NCBI GenBank assembly: GCA_947568835.1
Contig: OX387603.1
Location: 20,608,651 to 20,672,650, forward strand
Reading direction: 5' to 3'
DNA from: Protonemura montana
Lineage: Eukaryota > Arthropoda > Insecta > Plecoptera > Nemouridae
Length of the DNA: 64,000 nucleotides
This document shows, piece by piece, positions 49,682 to 60,375 of this stretch. Each line of letters opens with the position of its first letter. Positions within the stretch are counted from its first letter, which is position 1. Under the pieces are notes generated by a model. It did no database searches, was not told the origin of the DNA, and worked only from the letters and a program-made list of their open reading frames with translations. Both the position numbers and the translations under genes were made by a program.

Positions 49682-51221
49682 ACTTTTTTATAATCTGAGG
49701 CATGCATCAAGATCTCATGTGGGCAGTGCATTTAATTTTTATTTCTGAGCCATTTACAAGCACACTGTACAGAAATTATTACTCTGTATTACATTGCTGT
49801 AAAATTCACAACTTCTTCCAATTGATTCAAGTTATTAAGTAATCACAGCACAGCTTAGTGTCAAATATAAATTAAATCTAATAGCTTTATTACAAATGCA
49901 CTAGGTTGGGCCTTGAGTTGGGGATGTACCTGTGTAAAACTCTTTCATCTGTTAGATATAATACCAACCCAACCCTGGGTGCGCCCAAGCCCAGATCCCT
50001 TCAAACATTTTTCACGTACTTGTGTTGAAAATTACATGTGTGTACGTGGCGTTGTCTTTTAGTGAGTACCTTTTTGATTTATTAGCTAGGAAGATTTCTT
50101 ACCGTGGACCGGTGCAATATAGTACATTTAACTTGCGTGTAATTGATTTAATTACCTCTCACAGTTTGCTCTATTAGGACAGATAGAGATTTTGGCAAAA
50201 GGTACCAGTATGTGGCCCTATGCTTGAAAAAAATTGAACCCATTATCCATAAAATCTGTCCTGTGTGCACAAAGGTTTCTGCATTGCTGCTCCAAGTTGC
50301 AAAATAAGCAAGCAAGTATTTCAGAACATTGCAATATTCTTTACTTGCGTTGGTATTATTGAAATGCGAGCGAACGCATTAGTTATTTTTGAGGCGTTTT
50401 AAACATAAAAACCCAACAGCTCACTCAAGGTGCATTACGGAGGCAGAAAAGCCAAAGTCTTGACTTCCAAAGCTCATTTCCAAAGACAACTTCAGAAATC
50501 GAGTCAGGAGCGTCGTCAGCTATCCCGCAGAATTTAACGCCTGAGAGTTATGCAGCTCTGCAGAACAGATATGTAGCTTCTATTGCTTACCTTCGAGGGT
50601 TCCGTTCCAGGTATCCACGATTCTGGTGGCGATTCCGTTCTGATAATGTTGCTGTTTTCGACTGTTAAATTGATTAATTGAGCAAGTACACTTGATATCC
50701 AATAGAGTGCTCTTGGGTTTCACAAATCGTTTAGCTCTGCTGTGTGTTCCTTTAGACCTGCCATTTAAAAGAAGTTGAGCTTGAGTTCACTTTACAACGG
50801 CGAAGTGCTGGGTGTACGCGGTTGGCCGAGGATTGATGATTCGGTGCTGCGGGCGATGGTCTGCACACATTTTCCATCTCCTGCTCTATCGTGGTGAAAC
50901 GCGTGAAAAGACTTTTTGGAATTAACAAATGCCGTTTGGGCATAACTGGTGTGCCTTCTCCTGATTCGCTCGTTGCAATACGAGTGTGTGGTGCTTTTAC
51001 TTGACTCGGAGGCCATTCGTGGACTAATTCAAAGTCGGGAAATTCTTGCGTTCATGTGACATTGTCTCGTGCCGTCGTCGCGGTACACTGACTTATTAAA
51101 GGATTCCAAACCAAAATCTGGAGTCTAGATATGAAAAAAAAACAACGATAAGACTAACGATAAGTCTTTGAGCGAAGAATCTGATCTTTTGCATATTAGT
51201 TTGTTTATTTCCTTTAAATAT
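49682..51221. other. Downstream of ZGPAT, no gene recognised
   Basis: ZGPAT 3' UTR up to about 49.9 kb, then unique-looking AT-rich DNA. No exon or repeat that I can support. Confidence 0.4.
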
Positions 51222-51300
51222 CACCTGTCGAGCAGTGCTGTGGTAAGCGTACTTGCTTCGTGTTGTGGAAGGAAGACGTTCGAGACCCGGCCAAGTAGCT
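51222..51300 (+). mobile_element. tRNA-like SINE head fragment
   Basis: GCTGTGGTAAGCGTACTTGC followed by ACGTTCGAGACCC has the spacing and sequence of tRNA box A and box B. It is a short fragment immediately before the minus-strand SINE. Confidence 0.45.
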
Positions 51301-51364
51301 TTTTGGTAGCTCTGTGATCAAGTCTCGGTGGTATCTAATCATCAACTCGAAAAAAATATCGAAG

Positions 51365-51780
51365 CTTTTATAAGTCCAGAGTGTAGTGCCCGATTCTAGC
51401 AATAGGCTGCGCTAATGCTAGTTTTGTACTTAACACGAATTCCCGTTCCTCGATGCTTGTTGCTAGACGTAGGAGCTGCACACGGAGTATAGGTGGGGTT
51501 TGGGGTCGTGGGAACGGCCCGCAAAACTGGCGGGCGCGACTGGCGCGAAGCGACAGGAGCGTCCGGCAGTTTTGCTACTGTCTAAACCATACGCCCAAAA
51601 AATGTGCAAAAATCGACTCCGCTAATAGGTTTTGAAATTTCGAATTTCACTGTGGCATGATAATTTGAATCTCAAACTCCGACAGAACTTTTTAAAAGAA
51701 CGTGCATGAGATTCGATCTTGGGACCCCTGGCACGAGGATTGCGTTCGCTAACCACACGACCAAGCAATGATCTGCACGT
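51365..51780 (-). mobile_element. tRNA-derived SINE, minus-strand copy of a head-to-head pair
   Basis: On its own strand the head (about 51775-51700) has a box A-like GTGGTTAGCGAACGC and a box B-like AGATCGAATCTC. A body rich in CGCCAGTTTTGCGGG follows, then a conserved tail CTACACTCTGGACTTATAAA near 51370. It is about 410 bp and nearly identical in plan to the plus copy at about 51870-52280. It is not a tRNA gene, because no cloverleaf or full acceptor stem is apparent. Confidence 0.8.
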
Positions 51781-51867
51781 AAGATGGTTTATTTATATAT
51801 ATGAGACACCTGGTGACAGTAGCAACCGAGGATATCTCAGATATATAAAACAACCAATTCACGTGAA

Positions 51868-52282
51868 CATCCTCGGTTGGTCGTGTGGTTAGCGATCGCA
51901 ACCCACGTGCCAGGGGTCCCGAGATCGAATCCCGTGCAAGTTCATTTAGAAACTGATGTCGGAGTTACAGTTACAGTTTCGGATGACAGTTCTTCTATCC
52001 CATTCGAGACATCAAGACCTGTTCCGGGGTCATTTTTTGCACTTTTTTTGGGCGTATAGTCTAGACAGTAGCAAAACTGCCGGGCGCTCCTGGCGCTTCG
52101 CGCCAGTCGCGCCCGCCAGTTTTGCGGGCCGTTCCCACGACCCCAAACCCCACCTATACCCCGTGTGCAGCTCCTACGTCTAGCATCAAGTATAGAAGAA
52201 CAGGACTTAGTGTGAAGGGAAAAACTGACGCGAACGCCACCTGGTGGCAAAAATTGGAACTACACTCTGGACTTGTAATTTT
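51868..52282 (+). mobile_element. tRNA-derived SINE, plus-strand copy of the pair
   Basis: Head GTCGTGTGGTTAGCGATCG with box B AGATCGAATCCC at about 51924-51935. The body has GGGCGCTCCTGGCGCTTCGC and CCCAAACCCCACCTAT, then ACTACACTCTGGACTTGTAA and a T-rich end. Together with the minus copy it makes an inverted repeat with a short spacer of about 90 bp. Confidence 0.8.
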
Positions 52283-52289
52283 TTTTGAT

Positions 52290-52360
52290 ATCCTATAAAT
52301 CCAGAGTGTAGTGCCCGATTCAGGCAATAGGCTGCGCTAATGCTAGTCTTGTACTCAACC
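52290..52360 (-). mobile_element. Tail fragment of the same tRNA-derived SINE
   Basis: AATCCAGAGTGTAGTGCCCG and AATAGGCTGCGCTAATGCTA match 51371-51435 in direct orientation. This is a 3'-end (5'-truncated) minus-strand copy lying just after the full plus copy. Confidence 0.65.
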
Positions 52361-52789
52361 CTGCGCGAAGTCGAGTTTATAATCCCAATCCCCATTTGCT
52401 CTTCAGTGAACCATCTCTTAAGGTTTGTACGATTCTACCGACTATTTTTCGCTCCCGCAGCAATCAAGAATCGGACATGACCACCACATAAGGGACAGCA
52501 GTAGCACTAGCCAATCTAAAAATTTGGACTTATACCATTTGCCACAATCTGACGCGAAAATTCCAACCGATGGCGCCCGATTGGGGGAACACAAGTCAAA
52601 CCCCGTAGCAGGCTGACGGGTTTTGAAATTCTCTTATCCGTCTGATTTGGACGAACACGCAGTCGTGTTAAGACGCACTCAGACCGACCGCGCAATCTGT
52701 AGGATATCAAATATACTTCATTAATTAATACTGGGTATCGGTTGGTAGCCCGGATGTTGACATGCATAATAACAAAAGTATTAGATTAA

Positions 52790-52875
52790 CATTCCTTGCA
52801 CGGGATTTGATCTTGGGCCCCCAACCATGTCATTCGCAAGCTCACCGCTCGACATCGAGAGCTGGTTGGTTATTA
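52790..52875 (-). mobile_element. tRNA-like SINE head fragment
   Basis: On the minus strand: CTCGATGTCGAGCGGTGAGC, then CCCAAGATCAAATCCCGTG, a box A/box B-like pair related to the SINE heads near 51.7-51.9 kb. Confidence 0.4.
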
Positions 52876-53361
52876 AATTGTTTTTTATCTCGTAGAACTT
52901 CAATCAACTTGATTTTGAGTGTACTTGGGGTCGTTTTGCAGTCTTTTCGGTTTGTTTTCCGTGTATAAGCTCTTAAATCGGTTTCTTCAATCTGCGAATG
53001 TGTAGGTACTTACGTAAAGTACGCAGGAGAATTAGGAGCATTAGGAAAAATTGCCGGGCGTCAGTGTTGCGGAGCGCCAGGAGCGCTCTGAAATTTTACC
53101 AGCGTCTCAATAATACTCCCAAAATTGCGGGAGAATGTGCTTCGCATGGGAACCAGATTTTTTAGAATTTATACTCTCTTCTAAGCCTACATTTTGAACA
53201 GTCGACGACAAACTTGACTACGCCGAAAACATGCAAAAAGCTGGTATACCTTTAGGTTTTTTGGTCTTACTACATTTTGCATTTAGCATTTTGACTGTGC
53301 ATTTTATAGGCGCACTGTGCCGTTCTCGTTCGAAACTTGAATTTAAAAAAAAAATCATCGC

Positions 53362-53450
53362 AGTACTTGCACAGGAATGGAACATGAGACCTCCGACTCA
53401 TGATTCTTACACTCGAACCACTCAATCATGAGTGCGACCGTTACATTGTT
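53362..53450 (-). mobile_element. tRNA-like SINE head fragment
   Basis: On the minus strand: GATTGAGTGGTTCGAGTGTA, then GGAGGTCTCATGTTCCATTC, giving box A and box B-like elements at tRNA spacing. No clear body was found. Confidence 0.35.
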
Positions 53451-53929
53451 GACTTAATCGGATATATGACTTTGAGTTGGAAAATTACGCTTGGTTACAA
53501 CTACGCTTGGTTTACCCGACAGGGATCTGGATAGGTCCGAACGAAGTCCATTTCACAGCTAAAAATATCCATCCTAAATTGCAGCTCCTGATGATGGATG
53601 TCTCGATATCATGGATCCTTACAATCAGTTCTTATCGCATGACAAACTCACTCACAGTTTTAAAATATTTATTCCATACTTACGTACAATTTTATTGGAT
53701 CTATCATTAACGACATTATTAACATTAAGTATTGCAGTAATGATATTAATAAATTAAAAATAATCAAATGTAGCACCAAGTAAACGTGGATTTCAATATA
53801 GATACTGAATTTAAAAATGATGACTATTTATAACTTTGATTAACATAACTACATTATAAAATATCATCGTTTAATTAATTTTCTGCGAAATACGGATGGT
53901 AAAGAGTTCCAAAAAGAAAATTTTGCACC

Positions 53930-54318
53930 AGCTAAAATACATACACGAAAAAAATTCTTCTGAAGTTATTAGAATATAGAGCATATAATACGCATGCTAA
54001 GAGTTAATTGTGCGTAAAAACCATGCACTTTTAACGCATCGTGGGCGAAACGCAGAGTTTTTTTTCTTAAACACATGAGAACTGCCAAGGATACAATTGT
54101 GCACCATATGAGAACAACTCTTCTTAAAATTTGAGCTCATTATTCGAATATAGAGCGTAGTTAAACGCTTGCAAAGTGTAAAAAATGTAAAATTTGGCAC
54201 CGGCCAAGATACATTCAAAAACCACGTTCACTGAATGTTTCAGCTCGTTCTTATAATACAGAGCACAGTCATGAGCTCGCAAAGTGTCAATTGTGTGCAA
54301 AAACCGTGCATTTAATTG
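53930..54318. repeat. Diverged tandem repeat, about 3 units of roughly 110-150 bp
   Basis: Units share, in order, an ATTCGAATATAGAGC-like block (53978-, 54141-, 54254-), CGCTTGCAAAGTGT/GCTCGCAAAGTGT, GTGCGTAAAAACCATGCAC/GTGCAAAAACCGTGCAT and CACCGGCCAAGATACATTCA/CACCAGCTAAAATACATACA. Unit lengths differ through indels. It ends just before the orphan exon at 54344. Confidence 0.65.
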
Positions 54319-54343
54319 GGCCACTTGAACTAGCGTCTTTTAG

Positions 54344-54459
54344 ACGTGCCCGTCGTGGTGTCCCCTGGAGGCTTTGCTTCAGACGACGACCGTCGGACAG
54401 TCGTGGCGCTGGCGTCGGTAGTGGAGGCGCCAGGCGAGGAGATCTGCAACCAAACGAAG
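54344..54459 (+). CDS. Orphan candidate internal exon of an unidentified plus-strand gene
   Basis: 116 bp between an acceptor (GTCTTTTAG) and a donor (ACGAAG|GTACGC). After two bases completing a split codon it reads VPVVVSPGGFASDDDRRTVV, then ALASVVEAPGEEICNQTK. Third positions are mostly G or C and the composition stands out from the AT-rich flank. This looks like a genuine conserved exon. I cannot place the protein, and I found no convincing partner exon between ZGPAT and the window end. If real, it implies a gene with long introns crossing this repeat-rich region. Confidence 0.5.
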
Positions 54460-55121
54460 GTACGCTTCAGAAGAAGAAGCGTCGCTGATATACTATCATC
54501 CCATGGTAGTTGACTAGATGTTACGAAAACATGATAAAATACCCTGGATGACCCTGGAGGATCCGTAATCCAATGAAAATATGAGATTTTAATTTTTTAC
54601 TTCACAAAAATCAACTATGAAGCTAATTTTGCTTGATGTGGGCATACATTGAATGATTTTTATTTGACAACTTATTTGACAAGATTTCACTGGGATTTGA
54701 TGCCATAGTTCTTCGCTGATGGCCTCAAGTCAGCAGTTATCGAGTTCTTATAGAACAGTCAGCATATAGTCAGCCCAGAACGATGACAACTCCTTTCCTC
54801 AAATCACAGCCTTTTTTGACCAGAAACGAACAATGGACATGTTCTCTGTACAATAAATTATAGATCACTTCCGATGAAATAAAAGATTTCTGATGATGGC
54901 GTCTCTTTCATTTCGGTCAATGCAAACTGTTATCGATGGCATTTTAGGGGAACAGCGAAAGAGATTTGAGTCGGAGATTCGTTTTTCCTCTCCTTTAATA
55001 GATTGTCGCGATGGCTTTATCATGCGGATGCGACCGAATCGCCGTCGGCGAGCGCCAAATAAATCTTAGAGGTAGACATTATTTCTCTTCGCGTACAACG
55101 GGACGGGGGTGAAAGATGATT

Positions 55122-55215
55122 GTCTATGGTCTACGGACGCGTTCGTTGGCTGACCAACGAACGGTCCGCATAGAAACGCGATGAGGATGTTTCGTTGATC
55201 AACGATGAAACGGCA
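55122..55215. repeat. Two adjacent hairpin-forming inverted repeats
   Basis: First hairpin 55122-55174: CGTTCGTTGG-CTGA-CCAACGAACG is a perfect 10 bp stem with a 4 nt loop, extended outward (with small bulges) by CGGAC/GTCCG and TCTATG/CATAGA. The second, at about 55190-55212, centres on the palindrome CGTTGATCAACG with TTTC/GAAA-type flanks. No gene is apparent here. Confidence 0.65.
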
Positions 55216-55547
55216 AACATTTGGTAGGTTCAGGCATTTACCGTTGAAACCGGCTCCAACGTTCAATTTCTGAATGTTGCGAAAATAAATGTTTATTATT
55301 TTTGCTATTAATTCGTTAGTAATTTTAACTAAAAATACGCTATCACTCACGGGTATCTAGTCCACCGATTGTGTACCTACCTATAATTGTTCAACAATAA
55401 TACAGAATTACTTGTGCTAAACTGTGCACTCATTTTGAAAAAGTTTTAAGTCCGAAGTCTTTATGCTTCACTCTCATGCTGACGACGCCGCATCGGTGAA
55501 TTATACCTTTCCTGCACGCCACGCGTGCACAGCCGGAACTAGCGTCG

Positions 55548-55576
55548 CCGGCGTCGGCGTCGGCGTCGGCGTCGAA
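55548..55576. repeat. GGCGTC hexamer array
   Basis: Four to five tandem GGCGTC units (GCCGGCGTCGGCGTCGGC and on), in a CpG-rich patch about 150 bp upstream of 5S-SINE copy 2. Confidence 0.8.
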
Positions 55577-55723
55577 TCGAGTCAAGTTGACATGAGCGTT
55601 GCGCCATTTCCCAGTTCATGAATACAAATGTTTACGGTCTTTAGGGAGGCCGGACGGTCGCTGGCGTAAAACGCCGAGAGCCGAACGTTGAAAAGCTAGA
55701 GGATGCTGATTTCTGGCAGACCG

Positions 55724-56155
55724 AACGGTTTGGCATGTTGGAAACACCGGTTCTCATGAGATCACCGAAGTTAAGCAACACTGCGCTGAGTCAGGTATCG
55801 GAAGGGTCTAGATCATGCACATGACCAGTTATGTTTGAGAGAAAGGTGGGAGGGATGAAAGTTAGTACAGCTACTTCATTCACCTTGCTTATCAACCTCT
55901 AGACAGCATGGATTTGTGGCAGAATCCTGCTGTACGATTTGTACCGTCCTACGGAAGGGAAGTTAAGCCGGTGGTCCCCTTGGTGCTCTTCGACAGGAGT
56001 AGGCTACGTGCCGGCACCGGGTTTCCCCTCCTCCCTTCTAGACTATGTTAGGTTCATCATCATCCTCATCATCAGCCACTCATTCACCGACGGCATTAGA
56101 CCAGTGCCGCATGGCTAGATGTCCAAACAGCGTATCGTAAAAACACCACAAATCA
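55724..56155 (+). mobile_element. 5S rRNA-derived SINE, copy 2
   Basis: Same family as the copy at about 15.4 kb. The head reads ACACCGGTTCTCATGAGATC then ACCGAAGTTAAGCAACACTG. The body contains MDLWQNPAVRFVPS in an open frame, then TTCGACAGGAGTAGGCTACG. The tail has ATCATCATCC units at about 56052-56077, followed by TGTCCAAACAGCGTATCG. This copy seems closest to the shared consensus. Confidence 0.87.
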
Positions 56156-57004
56156 TTGTCTGGAATTGTCTGTCTTGTCCAATGCGGAATTTAAACGAGT
56201 AAAGTTCAATTGCAAACAAAAGTCATAGAAAACACTTGCTCGTGTTATGTTCAATGTCAATGTCATTGTCAATTGTGAGGTCAGGAAGGAAATAATAGAG
56301 AATTAGTTGGATGCTCTATTGGGATTCTACCTGTGTGAAAAGTTAATCGGTGAAAATCTACTGGGCAGATATTTTCCTGTTGGAAAAGCGTTATCTGAAA
56401 ATGTAATGATCAGATATTACGTGAGCTGTAATTACTTTAATATTACAAAGGGGTTATTGGATTACTTAACACTTAGAAAAAAATCTGATTATTTTGAAAA
56501 TGTTATATTTAAAATGCAACTGACCTAACTAAGTAGGTTATAATCAGGTCAAGAAAATATGATAAATTCATGATTTGGATGCATTTATCACGATTGAAAG
56601 AAGAGGTCGAATCAAATAAAAGCAGAACGGTGCCAGGTTCGTATCTCAATCGTGCCACAAACTCAACGTCGAATAATTACACAAATTAATCACGATTTCA
56701 ACGAATTTTCTCAAATTCAAATTTCCTTGCTTGAATGTCTAAATTAAATGCACGAACGGAATTTGCACGAAACTTTTGATAGTATTATGTTAATGATTGT
56801 ACTAAATAAATAATTGTTTTCGGACTATAAATAATTCATAATTAATCGTGCCATAGCGCGCATATACTATCAGTATCAACTTACATAATAAGAAGCCGGT
56901 GTTTCTCTTTGAAAATGACTCGGTTATGTCAAAAATTCTAACGGTCCGATTTGAATACATTTCGGTTAATCTCGTGTTCTACGTGAAATATTTTAGAAAT
57001 CTCA

Positions 57005-57062
57005 TTTGACGCAGCGGATAAAGTCTTGGCAAGCACGAGGTCTCGAACCCCGACCAGAGCAT
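57005..57062 (+). mobile_element. tRNA-like SINE head fragment
   Basis: GACGCAGCGGATAAAGTC with GGTCTCGAACCCC about 25 nt on resembles a tRNA box A and box B. I do not see a full cloverleaf. Confidence 0.4.
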
Positions 57063-58078
57063 TATTATTTCACATAACAAAAAGATAACAGTGAATTCAT
57101 CTAATTGCATCCTTCCTAAAGTTTGGAATTGTTCAATAATGGCTTATGTTAATTGGGGTTGAATAATTTTGCAAGTACACTGCACGGAAGAGTTATTAAG
57201 GCATGTCCTTTTATTTCAACTACCCCCTCCACACCCCTAAAAATGACCTGCTATTTGATCGTCATCTCTGTATTACATAAACCTAATTTAGTTTTATGAA
57301 GTAAGTAACCTCAGTCTATATACCTAACTTACCGTCATCGAGCAATTAAATGTAAAAAAGTAACACACGAAACTATAAAAAATGTGATAAAATCACAAAA
57401 ATATATTCAAATTTTTGATTCATAGTAATTAAGGCAGCTCGTGATTGATTAAAAATATGTTAAAACGCCAACTACTCTCCACATTGATTTTAAATACACT
57501 TCGACAATCGCTGATTGAAAAAAACACAAACATATTTTAACAGATGCCTAGCGACGACCCCAGCACACTATCAAAAGTCAATTTACCAATGAATACCAAC
57601 AAATCGAAACAACGTGCATGTGATGCCCCAAATATATTCGCCCTACCCCCGCCAAACAAAGAGTCAAAGTACCTACTCATCTTTCATGCTCCACGCAATC
57701 GAATCAACTCACCAATTATTAATCCCCCTCGTACGTTCGAAAATGACTGTAACATTATCATCATCGTGCGGTTTCAATTAAACATTAACATCTACCTAGT
57801 AGGTAGGCAAGTTAATAACTCGAGCGTTGGGTTATTATTTCATTCAAGGGGGTGCTGTCACTTGGCAAGGCAGAGGAGGGTGATGGGTGCCTCGTGATGT
57901 GGGCAGATCAAATGCAAACACTCGTATGCTTCAAATTAACTCGCGACGGTTTTGTGGTTATGATTACATGTTTGTGACACGCTGATGCGACGGCGGCGTC
58001 GAGGCGCGTGCCACATGTTTTCCGGCGTCGGTTTCCACCATTGTGGGAGGTATCCCCCTTTCCCCGCACAACAACATG

Positions 58079-58233
58079 CCATGGCATATGTAATAGTGCA
58101 CAACCAGATATTACTCATTACTGGAACTGCCGATCAACTGAATGCAGGTGGTAGTTCACCTGGTTCACAAGGTGGTTCAGATGTTTCACAAAACTCAGGT
58201 TTTCAAGTGGAAATTAGAAGAGTCGTTGTTTGA
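58079..58233 (+). CDS. Weak candidate 3'-terminal coding exon
   Basis: An open frame reads MAYVIVHNQILLITGTADQL, then NAGGSSPGSQGGSDVSQNSG, then FQVEIRRVVV and TGA. Possible acceptors are CACAACCAG (phase 0) and CTGAATGCAG. It is low-complexity, but codon use is not that of random AT-rich DNA, and it lies downstream on the same strand as the orphan exon at 54.3 kb. I do not recognise the family. Copy 3 of repeat R2 begins about 20 bp later. Confidence 0.25.
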
Positions 58234-58254
58234 TTCTTGTTTATATTTTCTAGT

Positions 58255-58536
58255 ATCAACGTTTCAATGTCCCGACTTGACCATCTAAGCTGTGTTGGCA
58301 ACTCGTGTACCTGCTCCCAAACATTCCCATCGGGTAAACCAGTGACCTTAGACAAAAGACTGAACGCACTGGGGTTACCGTCGGTATGAGAAACATTCGA
58401 AATCGCAGCCCAATCAATTCATTATTAAAACTTACATACTTTAGATGTTAATATTGACTTTTAAAAATGTGTAAACAAAACACCCTGCACTGTTAGAAAT
58501 CGATGCAACTGAGTTTTTAGGATTCACTGTAACACA
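58255..58536 (-). repeat. Dispersed repeat family R2, copy 3
   Basis: On the minus strand: AATCCTAAAAACTCAGTTGC, ATCGATTTCTAACAGTGC, CGAATGTTTCTCATACCGAC, GGTAACCCCAGTGCGTTC and ACGAGTTGCCAACACAGC. Same order as copies 1 and 2, in opposite orientation. Confidence 0.65.
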
Positions 58537-58717
58537 AATTTTTAAATATTTAAAAACATTTTAATGGTTTTATTCACACCGAATTGAGAGCATATAAAAC
58601 TCATCTCGGGAAGCCGCCAAAATCAAGTAAGATCCTGTAAAAACACCGCACGAAATGTGAACCTGCTATCCTGATTGCAACATATGAGCGGACCCGTGGA
58701 GAGAAACTGGAGTTTTA

Positions 58718-58739
58718 GGGGGGGGGGGGGGGGGGGGGG
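58718..58739. repeat. 22-base poly(G) run
   Basis: Uninterrupted G22. Long G/C homopolymers are rare in AT-rich DNA and length may be affected by sequencing error. Confidence 0.85.
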
Positions 58740-60284
58740 TTACTCGATTTTTCTACGGTACGCATTTTCAACGCAATGTCACACACCCGGATTAATGATG
58801 AGAGAGGTCCGGGGATCATTACGATGAAAGCTTTTGCGTGTTTAAACACACATTCATAATATCACGTGTCAGTGAGTATTGCGTTCACAGGATCACCGTG
58901 CCGTATTTTACACGTCCCTAATACTTCCTATATGGTCAGGTGTTAGCGGGGGCGATTGTATGGGATGGGGAGTGTGTGCGCAAATGAGGTGGAACTAATT
59001 GAGTTTGTAATTGAGAACAAACACAGGTGCATGCTCAGATGTTAGGAAGGATATTCTTTCCTATACCGAACATTTATTATGCTTTTGTGGAAATGTGATA
59101 TCATTCGCAGCGTGGAGGACTTAACTGTTGTTTACTGGAAATATTATAACGTTTTTCTATTTCATGTCACGGAATAATGTCAGATTCGCTATCATTCTGT
59201 TATTAATTACATTCATGTGTGTATTGTCGTCTAAAAACGTGTGTGTGACAAATGGGTAATAACTGAAGATGTAAAATGAATGAATCCAGATGTTTAGCTG
59301 CAATAAGTTTGTTTGAATCGTATAACCAGTATGATCAGTTTATTGTAAGGTTTTGTGTTGAGATCTCACACATTGAAGAAATGCTTGGTATCATGACAGA
59401 AATTACCCATATAATCACTACTCATTGCTGAGGCGACGATTAAATCAAAGTTGAAATATATTTCCATCACTTCCTTACTCAGGGTATGCGATAAAATTTT
59501 CTTCTCCTTATGAGGAGAGTTTAATTATCGAATCTGACGCGCCAAGTCATAAAAGGAATCAAAAGTGACTGACCCATGCTCATAATATACTTAATTCAAT
59601 CTGTAATTTATTTTTGTGCGTAGTAATAATTTTAATTGTGGCTATACGATGAAATAACCTACTTAAAAATCAAACTAAAATCGTGCAGCGCGCAGAAAAG
59701 CATTTGAAAGCGGAAACGTGTAGCGAAAAATAGCGTCCCTCGCAGAGCCAGCAGCTGCTTGCAAGCTTAGCTTTAAGCAGGTTAGGGGTGGGAAGTTGGA
59801 ACGAATTATGGTTATTTAGTGACTATCATTGGGTGCATTGAGGGGTGGGGGTGTAGGGATGGAGAGGGTGGATTAACAGCGAACAGCGAAGGGGATGTCT
59901 TTGTGGAAGCGCTAAACAATGGGACTCGTTTGAGCGTTGGCCTGCCTTACACAATTAGCGTTGCTAGACCGGGAAATATTCCACTTTATACGGCAACTAT
60001 CCGTGCTTGCCCTGCGACCCCCAAAAATAGTCGACGTGTGCCGTTATCGTAATTGCATTAAACGTACTTATTGATTGGGTCTTTTGTGCCGGATCGGACA
60101 AAAACTTTAAAACTGAAAATGTTATTGAGGAGATCAAATTTGAAAATATAGATATATTTTTCTATATAATACAAATATCATTATATATATAAATGATGCA
60201 ATGCGCGATGGCAATCGCAGTTTGTGACGGTAATTCCATGGTTATAATCAGCGGTAAAAGACGACCTTTGAACAATTGAAACTG

Positions 60285-60375
60285 GCAAGAAAACTCTGAG
60301 ATTTCAGTAGAAGTTCGCCAAGATGGACGAATCGAACCTGGGATTTTCCATTTCAAGGACGTTCGAGTAATTTAG
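60285..60375 (-). mobile_element. tRNA-like SINE head fragment
   Basis: On the minus strand ATCCCAGGTTCGATTCGTCC is a good box B-type sequence. The upstream AATTACTCGAACGTCC is only a weak box A. Confidence 0.35.

Noticed and set aside
51875-51945. tRNA gene
   Set aside because: Box A and B-like sequences are present, but there is no matching acceptor or anticodon stem and the sequence continues into a repeated SINE body.
52425-52616. Plus-strand frame with SSSTSQSKNLDLYHL
   Set aside because: An acceptor-like site precedes it, but the last part (CTGACGCGAAAATTCC) resembles the repeat just upstream and no donor fits.
55745-55810. Functional 5S rRNA gene
   Set aside because: Only the internal promoter region resembles 5S; the flanks do not pair, and the same head is joined to the same body in three places.
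59819-60052. 77-codon plus-strand frame
   Set aside because: G-rich start, no family resemblance and no splice context.
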